Source of the DNA: Lachnospiraceae bacterium
GTDB lineage: Bacteria > Bacillota > Clostridia > Lachnospirales > Lachnospiraceae
Assembly: GCA_017441585.1 (NCBI GenBank)
Contig: JAFRWW010000073.1
Location: 1-47,068 of the forward strand
DNA: 47,068 nucleotides
Direction: 5' to 3'
In this document: positions 7,152 through 15,278 of the stretch, one piece after another
How the letters are laid out: every line of letters starts with the position of its first letter
Numbering within the stretch: the first letter of the stretch is position 1
Position numbers and translations under genes: made by a program
Notes under the pieces: model-generated
What the model saw: only the letters and a program-made list of their open reading frames with translations
Database searches by the model: none
What the model was told of the DNA's origin: nothing

Positions 7152-8177
7152 ATGAACAGATACGGAAAGCCCCTGGGGGATCTGATAAATATTAAGAGTG
7201 ATTTTTTTGAGCATAATGACAAGAATCTGGCCATGGCTGACGACATGGCGGATGCCCTTTGCGCCCAGCCTTTGCGTAAGGAGTGCAAGATCTGTCATCA
7301 TCCCATAGAGGGTGAGATTCTGTTCAAAAGTCATAAGATGGGCTATTATCAGTGCCCGGTGTGCTCACATCTTAACTCAGAGCATGAGGACACGGACGCC
7401 TTCGCCCAGAAGGTTTATATTGACGATGACTATGCGGGGAATTATTCCGCAGCCGATAAGGAGCGCTATGAAAAGCGCCTCGACATGATATATATTCCCA
7501 AGGCTCAGTTTTTGCTGGATGCTCTTAAGGAAGACGGTTTCACGCCCGCGGATTTAAGGGTACTGGATGACGGAGCGGGGTCCGGATATTTTGTGGGAGC
7601 CCTAAAGAAGCTCGGCGTGGATGCGACGGGAATAGAGATATCGTCATCTCAGGTCCGCTTTGCAAATGAGATGGCGGGGGAAGAGATCCTTAAGCAGATA
7701 GACGCGGACAGGATCACGGACGCCATCAGGACCACAGACAGAAATGTGATCTCTGCCATAGGCGTTTTGGAACATATCATCAGGCTGGATGAGACCTTGG
7801 ATGCCATCAGGGATAACAAAAATATTAAGTACATGTATATCTCGGTTCCCATGTTCTCATTCTCCGCACTTTTTGAAGCCTCCCATCAGCAGTGCTATAA
7901 CAGGCATCTGGGGGGCACTCACACTCATCTTTTCACCGATGGTTCGCTAAAATTCATGGCGGAGCGTATCGGATTTGAGATCGCCCACACCTGGAGGTTC
8001 GGCTCGGATATGATGGATCTGTACAGGTTTTTGTGCGTATCTTTGGAAAAAGAAGGAAATAAGGGAGCCAAAGATGTGCTGGATAAGGAGTTTAAGCCTC
8101 TGTTGGATAAGCTGCAGCTGGTGGTGGACGAGAGTGGCTTTGGCTCCGAGATACATATGATATTGAAGAGGGCTTAA
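7152..8177 (+). CDS. Zinc-ribbon SAM-dependent methyltransferase
   Basis: A 341-residue protein. Two CxxC pairs (CKIC and CPVC, about residues 45-72) form an N-terminal zinc ribbon like that of sugar C-methyltransferases and related class I enzymes. The SAM-binding motif I is VLDDGAGSGYF (about residues 138-148), with the acidic residue TGIEIS at the end of strand 2 and ISAIGVLEHI at motif IV. ATG 7152 follows CGGAGAAAAA; an earlier TTG at 7131 is in frame but lies in a hairpin. The stop abuts the next start at 8178. In this setting it probably methylates a sugar or nucleotide sugar of the surface glycan; the substrate is inferred. Confidence 0.8.
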   Translation: MNRYGKPLGDLINIKSDFFEHNDKNLAMADDMADALCAQPLRKECKICHHPIEGEILFKSHKMGYYQCPVCSHLNSEHEDTDAFAQKVYIDDDYAGNYSAADKERYEKRLDMIYIPKAQFLLDALKEDGFTPADLRVLDDGAGSGYFVGALKKLGVDATGIEISSSQVRFANEMAGEEILKQIDADRITDAIRTTDRNVISAIGVLEHIIRLDETLDAIRDNKNIKYMYISVPMFSFSALFEASHQQCYNRHLGGTHTHLFTDGSLKFMAERIGFEIAHTWRFGSDMMDLYRFLCVSLEKEGNKGAKDVLDKEFKPLLDKLQLVVDESGFGSEIHMILKRA

Positions 8178-9908
8178 ATGAAGGGTTTAACCAGAGACAA
8201 AAGAGTGATCATATTTTTATCGCTGTTTGTTTTGTTCGTGGCCCTTTTGCCTCTTTTTTCGGTAAATTGCATCAACGGACATGATATAAAATACCATCTT
8301 CTTCGCATAGAAGCCCTTAAGGAAGGGATTCTTGCCGGCAAGCCTTTTCTCAAGGTCAACATGCTGTATTTCGGCGGCAGGGGCTATGCCAGTTCTTTGT
8401 TTTATCCCGATCTGATGCTCTATCTGCCTGCATTTTTGCGGTGCGCGGGGTTTTCCATTAATTTATCATTTCATATTTTTGCGGGAGTTTGCATCCTGCT
8501 TTCTTTTGCATCCATGTTTTATTCCGTGAAACTCATTCTTTCGCGTTTTATGGATGACAAAAATACCCGTGTTCTTGTGTCTTCGGCCATGGCGGCCTTT
8601 TGCTATACTCTGGCACAGTATCATCTGGATGATATTTACACCCGCGCAGCAGTGGGCGAATACACGGCCATGATCTTTTTGCCGCTTTATATCTATGGCC
8701 TGTTTGATCTGATCCTGGGCAGTATGAAAAAGCCATTCATCACATCCATCGCCTTTGCGGGGCTGATCCTTTGCCATACCAATACCACGGTCTTTGCCGT
8801 GATCCTATATCTGTTGATCTTTTTGTATATTTTCATCAGAAGATGCATAAGGGGCAGGCTCAGGATCGCCTGGTTTTTTAAGGTGGTTCTGGCGGTGGGT
8901 ACATCCATGCTGCTCAGTGCCTTTTACTGGATCCCCGTGCTGGAGCAGTTCGCGGCGGCGGATTTTAGGACGGATGCCGGCGGGTTTGATCTGGATTATG
9001 AGAAACTGATGCTTAAGGACGTGTTCTCGACAAAGTCCCCCTCTCTGGGTTTCATACTCTTCGTTTTGTGGATCGCATTTTTTGTCATGGCACATTATCT
9101 TAAAAAGGATAAGAAGCTTCTGTTTTTTGCGGATGTATCCGGTATTTGCGCCGTATGTTTTACCCTGGGCGCCACGGGGCTCGTACCCTGGAAGCGTCTT
9201 TCGGGCGTGCTTTCCTTTGTACAGTTTCCCTGGAGACTCTTTATCATGGCGACTCCTCTTTTCTGTGTGGCCATTGCCTTGTATGCGGCGATAGTTTTTT
9301 CCTCGGGCAGATGCGCTCATCATGCATCTTTCCCCGTGTTCACCTTGGCGATCGTCACCTGCGCGATGATCATCTTTGCCTTTATGGTGATCGACAGGAG
9401 TGAAGAGGGCTATTATTCATATTCAAATGATTATTTTTCATACATCCCCTACACAGGTTCGGTGATAGGCGGCGAGTGGCTGCCGGTGACTGTGAAGGAC
9501 AGGGATGCCCTGATCAAAGATTGTGACATGGCGTATTTGAGTGATGGAAGGACAGTTGAAGTGTCCAGACACGCCAATGAGCTCACGGTGGTCATGCCCG
9601 ACCGGGCTGATTTCGTGGATGTGCCCTTTATTTATTACAAAGGTTACGCCGCAGTCAATTCAAACGGCACCCCTCTGGTGGTGGACGGCAGCGGCAAAAA
9701 CGGGAGCGTTCGTATCGACAACCCCCAGCCCGGCCCTATAAGGGTGTATTATGCAGGCACCATGGCCCAGAATATATCCATGGTAGTAAGCGTGCTGACA
9801 TTGGCTATTTTGGCGTGGGTGGTAGCAGGAAGAGGAAAGATCCTTTCTGTTGCTTCGCACCCCTCGATTTTCATCCTAAGGGGTACCACGAAGTGGTGGA
9901 TTCCTTAG
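8178..9908 (+). CDS. Polytopic GT-C/YfhO-like membrane protein with a repeat-derived tail
   Basis: A 576-residue membrane protein with about ten hydrophobic segments, the first at residues 9-29 and the last near 534-553. Early luminal residues GHDIKYHLLRIEALKEGI resemble the first loop of YfhO and 6-pyruvoyl-tetrahydropterin-synthase-related membrane proteins, where an H-D/E motif is typical of GT-C enzymes using polyprenyl-phosphate sugars. A beta-rich extracytoplasmic segment (about 415-530) precedes the last helix. It is translationally coupled to the methyltransferase. The final 24 residues, from KILSVASHPS to the stop, are encoded by a dispersed repeat (9836-9981), and the stop codon lies in a hairpin inserted in that repeat. 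The native C-terminus was therefore probably replaced. Confidence 0.75.
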   Translation: MKGLTRDKRVIIFLSLFVLFVALLPLFSVNCINGHDIKYHLLRIEALKEGILAGKPFLKVNMLYFGGRGYASSLFYPDLMLYLPAFLRCAGFSINLSFHIFAGVCILLSFASMFYSVKLILSRFMDDKNTRVLVSSAMAAFCYTLAQYHLDDIYTRAAVGEYTAMIFLPLYIYGLFDLILGSMKKPFITSIAFAGLILCHTNTTVFAVILYLLIFLYIFIRRCIRGRLRIAWFFKVVLAVGTSMLLSAFYWIPVLEQFAAADFRTDAGGFDLDYEKLMLKDVFSTKSPSLGFILFVLWIAFFVMAHYLKKDKKLLFFADVSGICAVCFTLGATGLVPWKRLSGVLSFVQFPWRLFIMATPLFCVAIALYAAIVFSSGRCAHHASFPVFTLAIVTCAMIIFAFMVIDRSEEGYYSYSNDYFSYIPYTGSVIGGEWLPVTVKDRDALIKDCDMAYLSDGRTVEVSRHANELTVVMPDRADFVDVPFIYYKGYAAVNSNGTPLVVDGSGKNGSVRIDNPQPGPIRVYYAGTMAQNISMVVSVLTLAILAWVVAGRGKILSVASHPSIFILRGTTKWWIP

Positions 9909-9981
9909 GATATCCCGGGGCGGCATCACACCACTTCGTGATGTGATATGCGTCTGGCTGAAGCCTCAGGATGACAGCTGA
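9836..9981 (+). repeat. Dispersed repeat block, long form with a 48-bp hairpin insert
   Basis: Positions 9836-9866 and 9915-9981 match 18987-19085 closely (shared: AAAGATCCTTTCTGTTGCTT, GGGGCGGCATCACACCACTT, GCCTCAGGATGACAG). This copy carries 48 extra bases (9867-9914) that are mostly an inverted repeat: ATCCTAAGG (9873-9881) with CCTTAGGAT (9903-9911), and ACCAC/GTGGT inside. The right part also has an imperfect ATCAC/GTGAT hairpin. The block overlaps the end of the preceding gene. Confidence 0.85.
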
Positions 9982-10044
9982 TTTAGTCGTTCTGAGCGAA
10001 TTTTTAAAAAGTGTGAATGGAAAAGATTGATATATTAGACATAA

Positions 10045-10206
10045 AAACTTCCCACATACCATTAACTGGATTTGATATAAGGTATAATCCGCGCAGGCAA
10101 GCAGACTTTGGAGCGAGTTGGTTTTCTGTTTGAGCGTAAAAGGCTGCTGCCGTTGCAGGCATAGAATTGGCTTTATTAAAGAAAATGTAGTTTGTGTGGG
10201 AAGTTT
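10045..10206 (+). ncRNA. Candidate structured leader element upstream of ddl (copy A)
   Basis: A 12-bp perfect inverted repeat, AAACTTCCCACA (10045-10056) and TGTGGGAAGTTT (10195-10206), encloses an 88-nt core (10077-10164). The core recurs at 27986-28073 with roughly 78 of 89 aligned positions identical. Within the core, 10096-10109 can pair with 10139-10151 (GGCA/TGCC, GCAG/CTGC, CTTT/AAAG). The element ends 29 nt before the ddl start. The core also opens with GGTATAATCC, which could be an extended -10 box. Whether it is an RNA, a promoter-bearing repeat or both is open. With the preceding repeat it fills the 327-nt gap before ddl. Confidence 0.5.
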
Positions 10207-10235
10207 GAGTTAGATATATAAAGAGGAGAATAATT

Positions 10236-11339
10236 ATGAAAATCACAGTACTTGCAGGCGGAACCAGTACCGAGAGGGACGTATCCCTGGTCAGCGGTTC
10301 CATGATCTATAAAGCTTTGCGCACGGCAGGCCATGACGCCATTCTGATAGACGTCTTTACCGGCGTAAAGGAAGAAATTATCGAAAGTATCGCAGGTCAG
10401 GATTATGATCTGTCCGGAGTTTTTATCGCCGATGTGGACTGGGCCGAGAGCATAAAGCAGATCGGTGAAGAGCGTACCGACATAGCAAAGCTCATAGAGG
10501 AGCGCGGTCCCAGTGAGGATGGATATTTCGGACCCTACGTGCTGGAACTGTGCAAGGCGTCGGACATAGTATTTATGGCCCTTCACGGAGAAAACGGCGA
10601 GAATGGCAAGGTGCAGGCTGCCTTTGACCTTCTGGATATCAGGTATACCGGTACAGATTATGCGTCAAGCGCCCTGTCCATGAACAAGTGCCTGACTAAG
10701 AGCGTGTTTGAGGTTAAGGGTATTCCCACGCCATCATATTTTGTGATAAGCTCCGACATTCCCAAGGAAAAAATAGAGGCCGAAGATGTGCGTTTCCCCG
10801 ATGAATATCCTATCGTGGTAAAGACTGCCTGTGGCGGATCCAGCGTGGGTGTGTACATCGTAAAGGATAAGGAAGAGTATCTGAATGCGCTTAAGGAAGC
10901 CATAGTCTTTGACGCGGACATCATCGTGGAGCAGTATATCAAGGGCCGTGAGTTTTCCGTGGGCGTGGTGGACGGCGAGGCTTATCCCATCATCGAGATA
11001 GCTCCTATCAGCGGCTTCTATGATTATAAAAATAAGTATCAGGCGGGCTCTACCATAGAGACCTGTCCCGCGCGCCTGCCCTGGGAGATCACGGCAGCCA
11101 TGCAGAAGACTGCTGAGGATGCGTATGCGGCTCTTAACATGAGCAGCTACGGCAGGCTGGATTTCATGATGGATGAGGACAATAAGTTTTATTGCCTGGA
11201 GGCAAATACCCTGCCCGGCATGACGCCCACCTCACTTCTTCCCCAGGAGGCTGCAGCCAGGGGCGAGGATTTCGTGACTTTGGTGGAGAAGATCGTGCAT
11301 GTGTCACTGCGCAAGTATATGCAGAAGGTTTTTAAATAA
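10236..11339 (+). CDS. ddl: D-alanine--D-alanine ligase
   Basis: A 367-residue ATP-grasp ligase joining two D-alanines for the peptidoglycan stem peptide. The N-terminal substrate domain has LAGGTSTERDVSLVSG (about residues 6-21) and MALHGENGENGKVQAAFDLL (about 112-131). The central domain has VVKTACGGSSVGV, and the omega loop is GFYDYKNKYQAGS. The K-Y pair there corresponds to Lys215-Tyr216 of E. coli DdlB, which fits D-Ala-D-Ala rather than D-lactate specificity. RLDFMM and LEANTLPGMTPTSLLPQ supply magnesium ligands. It is longer than E. coli DdlB (about 306) because of extra residues around 40-90. AGAGGAG lies 8 nt before the ATG. murF follows, so both sides of the dipeptide pathway are together. 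Confidence 0.95.
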   Translation: MKITVLAGGTSTERDVSLVSGSMIYKALRTAGHDAILIDVFTGVKEEIIESIAGQDYDLSGVFIADVDWAESIKQIGEERTDIAKLIEERGPSEDGYFGPYVLELCKASDIVFMALHGENGENGKVQAAFDLLDIRYTGTDYASSALSMNKCLTKSVFEVKGIPTPSYFVISSDIPKEKIEAEDVRFPDEYPIVVKTACGGSSVGVYIVKDKEEYLNALKEAIVFDADIIVEQYIKGREFSVGVVDGEAYPIIEIAPISGFYDYKNKYQAGSTIETCPARLPWEITAAMQKTAEDAYAALNMSSYGRLDFMMDEDNKFYCLEANTLPGMTPTSLLPQEAAARGEDFVTLVEKIVHVSLRKYMQKVFK

Positions 11340-11345
11340 GCTACT

Positions 11346-11396
11346 GAAACTTCCCACATGTCATCCTTCGTCACGATGTTCCTCAGGATGACAAAG
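11346..11396 (+). repeat. AAACTTCCCACA end plus GTCATCCT palindrome after ddl
   Basis: AAACTTCCCACAT repeats the left end of the element at 10045. It runs into the hairpin TGTCATCCT (11359-11367)/AGGATGACA (11385-11393), the same type as the palindrome at 33731-33822. AAGATTTTGTTTG follows, so it may also act as a weak ddl terminator. Confidence 0.6.
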
Positions 11397-11466
11397 ATTT
11401 TGTTTGTCTCCTTGCTATAAGGATTTTAAATTGTATTTGGATAGTAAAAATATAAGGATTATAAGC

Positions 11467-12825
11467 ATGCTGAAATTAAGAGAACTCATAGATATCACAG
11501 GCGGAACTTTCATGGGCAGCGAAGCCAATCTGGACAAAGAGATGGCCGCAGCCAGGATAGATTCCCGCGATGTGGAGCCAGGCGATATATTTTTTGCCGT
11601 AAAGGGTGAAAAGACCGACGGCCATAATTATGTGAAAAAGGCCCATGAACTGGGGGCTTTGTGCAGCATATGTGAAAGGGATACGGGAGATGACTGCAAC
11701 AGGATCATCGTAAAGGATTCCCTGGCGGCCTTAAGGCAGATAGCCGTAGCCCACAGAGACCGGTTTTCCATTCCAATAGTGGGCATATCCGGAAGTGTGG
11801 GCAAGACCAGCACCAAGGAGGCCATCGCCTATGTTTTGTCAGCAAAATATAAGACCCAAAAGACTGCAGGTAATTATAATAATGACATAGGCGTCCCTGT
11901 GACGCTTCTTTCCATAAATGATTCACATGAAGCGGCAGTGGTGGAAATGGGGATCAGCGATTTCGGTGAGATGGATATCATCTCATCTTTTGCCCGTCCC
12001 GATATCTGTGTGCTGACTAATATCGGTCTGTGTCATCTGGAAAATCTGGGGACTCAGGAAGGCATCATGAAGGCCAAGACCGAGATGTTCGCCCACAGAA
12101 ATAAGAAGGGGGCCGTGATACTAAACGGCGACGACCCTTTGCTCAATACCATCCGGGACGTGGATGGCACAAAGCCGGTGAGATTCGGTTATGGTGAAAG
12201 CTGTGATGTCAGGGTGGAAAATGTGAACCCTAAGGGACTCCTTGGCACTGACTTTGATCTGGTGATAAAGGGTGAACGGCGTATAAGCTGTCACTGTGAT
12301 ATCCCCGGAGTACATGGCGCCATAAATGCTGCCTGCGCTGCTGCGGTGGGCCTTGAGATGGGCCTTGATGATGAGCAGATAAGGCAGGGAATAGCCCGGA
12401 TAAAGGCGCTTCCCGGCCGCAGCAATATAATACATACCGACGATCACATCATTATCGATGACTGTTATAACGCAAATCCCGTTTCCATGAAGGCGGCCCT
12501 TGACATGCTTTCCCTGTGGGAGGGCAGGAAGGTGGCTCTCTTAGGAGATATGTTTGAGCTTGGCAGCGACGAGAAGAAGCTTCATTTTGAAGTGGGAGAG
12601 CATGCGGCCCAAAAAGGCATCGACCTTTTGCTGGCGGTAGGAGATCTGGCCTCAAATCTGGCGGACGGAGCCATAAGCGCGGGCATGGATGCATCAGCGG
12701 TTATCAGACTTAAGGATACCGATGAGGCAAAGGAAAAGATCGGAGACTGCATAAAAAAAGGGGATGCCCTTTTGATAAAGGCATCCCACGGTATGCATTT
12801 TGAAAAGATAGTCGCTTTATTTTGA
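11467..12825 (+). CDS. murF: UDP-N-acetylmuramoyl-tripeptide--D-Ala-D-Ala ligase
   Basis: A 452-residue Mur ligase that adds D-Ala-D-Ala to UDP-MurNAc-tripeptide in the cytoplasm. The N-terminal domain has ARIDSRDVEPGDIFFAVKG (about residues 28-46). The ATP loop is GISGSVGKTSTKEAIA (about 106-121), then NYNNDIGVPVTLL, the VVEMGISDFGEMD stretch typical of MurF, and a C-terminal domain with IIDDCYNANPVSMKAAL. The ATG at 11467 follows AAGG and gives the usual MurF N-terminus; an upstream in-frame start at 11404 adds an unlikely leader. Length is normal. It follows ddl, whose product it uses, and ends 9 bp inside the convergent plsC-like gene. Confidence 0.93.
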   Translation: MLKLRELIDITGGTFMGSEANLDKEMAAARIDSRDVEPGDIFFAVKGEKTDGHNYVKKAHELGALCSICERDTGDDCNRIIVKDSLAALRQIAVAHRDRFSIPIVGISGSVGKTSTKEAIAYVLSAKYKTQKTAGNYNNDIGVPVTLLSINDSHEAAVVEMGISDFGEMDIISSFARPDICVLTNIGLCHLENLGTQEGIMKAKTEMFAHRNKKGAVILNGDDPLLNTIRDVDGTKPVRFGYGESCDVRVENVNPKGLLGTDFDLVIKGERRISCHCDIPGVHGAINAACAAAVGLEMGLDDEQIRQGIARIKALPGRSNIIHTDDHIIIDDCYNANPVSMKAALDMLSLWEGRKVALLGDMFELGSDEKKLHFEVGEHAAQKGIDLLLAVGDLASNLADGAISAGMDASAVIRLKDTDEAKEKIGDCIKKGDALLIKASHGMHFEKIVALF

Positions 12826-13569
12826 CTTTATTATGGCCATGTGTTCCTTTCTCATTTCGAGGATGATGTTTCTGACTTCCTCCGGCAGCTTTTTCATGGC
12901 GGCCCGGTCGAGAGTGGAAGTGTCGATGGGCTCGCCATACTGGATGATGACGCGTCCGGGCCGTACCTTGGGCAGATGTTTTTCAAAGATGTCTGCCGTT
13001 CCGGTAATGGCCATGGGCACTATCTTGCAGCCGGATTTTTGGGCTATGTGGAAGGACCCTGCGTGAAATTCCTGAACCAGATTTTCGTCCTCATGCTTAT
13101 TACGGGTACCCTCCGGAAAGATGACCATGGAGTTACCCTTTTTGATGTTTTCGGCGGCCTTGTTTACCATTCGCATGCCGTCTCTCGGATTGTCTCTTTT
13201 TAAGAATAAGCAGCCTACCAATACCATCCAGACATTTAAAAGAGGAAGCTGTCCCAGATCCTTTTTGGCGATGTATCCTGTACAGGTTTTGAAGGTGCAG
13301 TAACTGAGTACGATGTCAAAATATGAGCAGTGGTTTCCCACATAGAGTACGCCTTCGTCTTTGGCCAGATTCTCCTGTCCGATGACGGTGAGTCTGATGC
13401 CGGAGAGGAGTCTGACGGGCACCAGCAGGATCTTCCCTCCTATGTGCGCCAATTTGTAGCCCAGTTTATACATCGGTGAGATCCGCAGCAGATAGATGAT
13501 GGGCATGAACGGTATGGATGCCACCAGAAAGAATACGACCCAAATAATATCGATTATTGAAAAGAACAT
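12817..13569 (-). CDS. PlsC-like 1-acyl-sn-glycerol-3-phosphate acyltransferase
   Basis: A 250-residue membrane-anchored acyltransferase. A hydrophobic N-terminus (about residues 6-30) precedes the catalytic NHCSYFD (about 79-85, the H-x4-D motif) and the acceptor-binding FPEGTRN (about 152-158). The MLKRD-type spacing and VPMAITGT (about 189-196) are also typical of PlsC. It probably acylates lysophosphatidic acid to phosphatidic acid, although other lipid acceptors are used by the same family. It is convergent with murF and divergent from pyrC, with a 158-bp divergent region. I see no clear minus-strand promoter. Confidence 0.85.
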   Translation of the reverse strand: MFFSIIDIIWVVFFLVASIPFMPIIYLLRISPMYKLGYKLAHIGGKILLVPVRLLSGIRLTVIGQENLAKDEGVLYVGNHCSYFDIVLSYCTFKTCTGYIAKKDLGQLPLLNVWMVLVGCLFLKRDNPRDGMRMVNKAAENIKKGNSMVIFPEGTRNKHEDENLVQEFHAGSFHIAQKSGCKIVPMAITGTADIFEKHLPKVRPGRVIIQYGEPIDTSTLDRAAMKKLPEEVRNIILEMRKEHMAIIKSK

Positions 13570-13665
13570 AAATAATACCCCGTTTTGTATATTTATACTG
13601 ATGGATCTGATCTACATCTTGCGTGGTAATGATGGTCCCGGAAATCTAATACCGTCAGTATATGA

Positions 13666-13688
13666 TATAATGATCCGAAAAGGGATCA
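13666..13688 (+). promoter_or_regulatory. Possible pyrC -10 box and abutting palindrome
   Basis: TATAAT at 13666-13671 would serve the pyr genes, but its -35 is poor. Sharing its last base, TGATCC (13671-13676) and GGATCA (13683-13688) flank GAAAAG. The palindrome would span the transcription start, so an operator is as plausible as an RNA hairpin. No PyrR-type binding loop is seen in this leader. Confidence 0.35.
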
Positions 13689-13727
13689 GCCTCGATATAT
13701 GATAGCATAAGAAAGGAATCTAATCAA

Positions 13728-15209
13728 ATGCTGATGATCACAAATGTCCGCCTGCTGGATCCAGCCACCGGGCGGGATGAGAAAGTGGATATATATGTGG
13801 AAAATGACAGGGTTTCAAAGATCGTAGGTTTAAAGGGAAATGCATCGCATAACGATCCTTGTAAGAGTGATGATCTCACTTCATCGGGTGTATCCGGTGA
13901 GAACTGTAAAGATGCAAATGATCGGAGTGGTTTTGCGAAAGGTGATTCAGAAACCTGCGAGGTCATCGACGGAACCGGACTTTGCGCAGCACCCGGTTTT
14001 GTGGACGTGCATGTGCATTTCCGCGATCCCGGCTTTACTTATAAGGAAGATGTGGGATCAGGCGCAACCGCTGCGGCATTCGGAGGCTTTACCTCTGTGG
14101 TCTGCATGGCAAATATCTCGCCTGTTGCGGACAGTGCGGAGGTGATCGACGACGTGATAAAAAGAGGCGCAGCCACAGGCATTCATGTGTATCAGGCCGG
14201 CAGCGTGACAAAGGGGCTTAAGGGAAAGGAACTGACGGATTTTGAAACTCTCATGGCGCATGGCGCTCCGGGATTCACCGATGACGGTATTCCGATCCTT
14301 GATGAAAACATATTGCGACAGGCCATGGAAAAGTCGGCAGCCTTGAATGTGCCCCTGTCTTTTCATGAGGAGAATCCGCAGTATATCGAAAATAATGGAA
14401 TAAACTCCGATTATGCAAAAAGAGAACTGGGGATCGGCGGCTCAGACAGACAGGCTGAGATCTCCATGATCGAAAGGGATGTGGCCCTGGCAAAAGAAAC
14501 GAAGGCTATAGTAAATGTGCAGCATATATCTACCGCCGAGGGAGTGGATATCATAAGGAAGGCGGTACAGGATGAGGCTCAAGGGGCATTTAGGAACGAT
14601 TCACAGAGCGAACTTCAGGATGGAAATATGGGAACATCTTGGAAGGAGGCTTGTGATGGATCGCAGGGAACAAGTGTATCACGAAGACGAATCCATGCGG
14701 AAGCCTGTCCCCATCATTTTACCCTGACACAGGAAGCCTTGTCAGAGCATGGTACCCTGGCTAAAATGAATCCGCCGCTTCGCCTTGAAAGCGACCGACA
14801 GGCCATAATCGCAGGGCTCAAAGATGGCACCATAGACATCATCGCCACCGATCATGCACCCCATGCTCCTGAGGAGAAAGCCCGTGAACTGACCAAAGCT
14901 CCCAGCGGCATCCTCGGCCTTCAGACTGCATTTGCCCTTGGTATCACACAACTGGTGAAACCGGGACATCTGACTCTGATGCAGCTTATGGAAAAGATGA
15001 GCCTTAATCCTGCCGGACTTTATGGATTTGATGCAGGCCGTATATACGAAGGCGGCCCTGCCGATATCACGATTTTTGATCCGGATGAGGAGTGGACATT
15101 TACCGAAGATATGATAAGATCAAAGTCGGTGAATTCGCCGTTTGTAGGGTGGAAGCTTACCGGACGTGTTAAATATACCATTTGTGCAGGTCAGATCGTG
15201 TTTAGCTAA
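13728..15209 (+). CDS. pyrC: Dihydroorotase with two extra hydrophilic insertions
   Basis: A 493-residue amidohydrolase that cyclises carbamoyl-aspartate to dihydroorotate in pyrimidine synthesis. Metal and catalytic motifs are intact: VDVHVHFRDPGFTYKED (about residues 91-107), NVQHISTAEG, EACPHHFTLT and IIATDHAPHAPEEK with the catalytic Asp. The usual type I length is about 425. The excess lies in two segments, about residues 39-76 (NDPCKSDDLTSSG onward) and about 284-325 (AQGAFRNDSQSELQDG onward). Both are rich in S, D, N, G and fall between core strands. The reading frame stays open, so this looks like tolerated insertions. The next genes are pyrK and pyrD. An ATG two codons in is an alternative start. 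Confidence 0.92.
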   Translation: MLMITNVRLLDPATGRDEKVDIYVENDRVSKIVGLKGNASHNDPCKSDDLTSSGVSGENCKDANDRSGFAKGDSETCEVIDGTGLCAAPGFVDVHVHFRDPGFTYKEDVGSGATAAAFGGFTSVVCMANISPVADSAEVIDDVIKRGAATGIHVYQAGSVTKGLKGKELTDFETLMAHGAPGFTDDGIPILDENILRQAMEKSAALNVPLSFHEENPQYIENNGINSDYAKRELGIGGSDRQAEISMIERDVALAKETKAIVNVQHISTAEGVDIIRKAVQDEAQGAFRNDSQSELQDGNMGTSWKEACDGSQGTSVSRRRIHAEACPHHFTLTQEALSEHGTLAKMNPPLRLESDRQAIIAGLKDGTIDIIATDHAPHAPEEKARELTKAPSGILGLQTAFALGITQLVKPGHLTLMQLMEKMSLNPAGLYGFDAGRIYEGGPADITIFDPDEEWTFTEDMIRSKSVNSPFVGWKLTGRVKYTICAGQIVFS

Positions 15210-15229
15210 ATTATATGCTAGCGAAAGAC
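15199..15229 (+). repeat. 31-bp intergenic repeat, copy 2
   Basis: This matches 6255-6285 at 27 of 31 positions. It includes the last codons and stop of pyrC and ends 49 nt before pyrK. TAGC repeats around ATTATATG make part of it palindromic. Confidence 0.5.
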
Positions 15230-15278
15230 AGAAATTGTTCAAAACAAACTAATCCATACAAGAAAAAGGTAACAAAAC

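Noticed and set aside
10176..10586. Minus-strand frame overlapping the ddl leader and 5' end
   Set aside because: It is explained by the ddl coding sequence; the part over the leader is too short to support a separate gene.
13570..13727. PyrR-type attenuator before pyrC
   Set aside because: No PyrR-binding loop consensus and no terminator with T-run are visible in the leader; only a short palindrome next to the -10.
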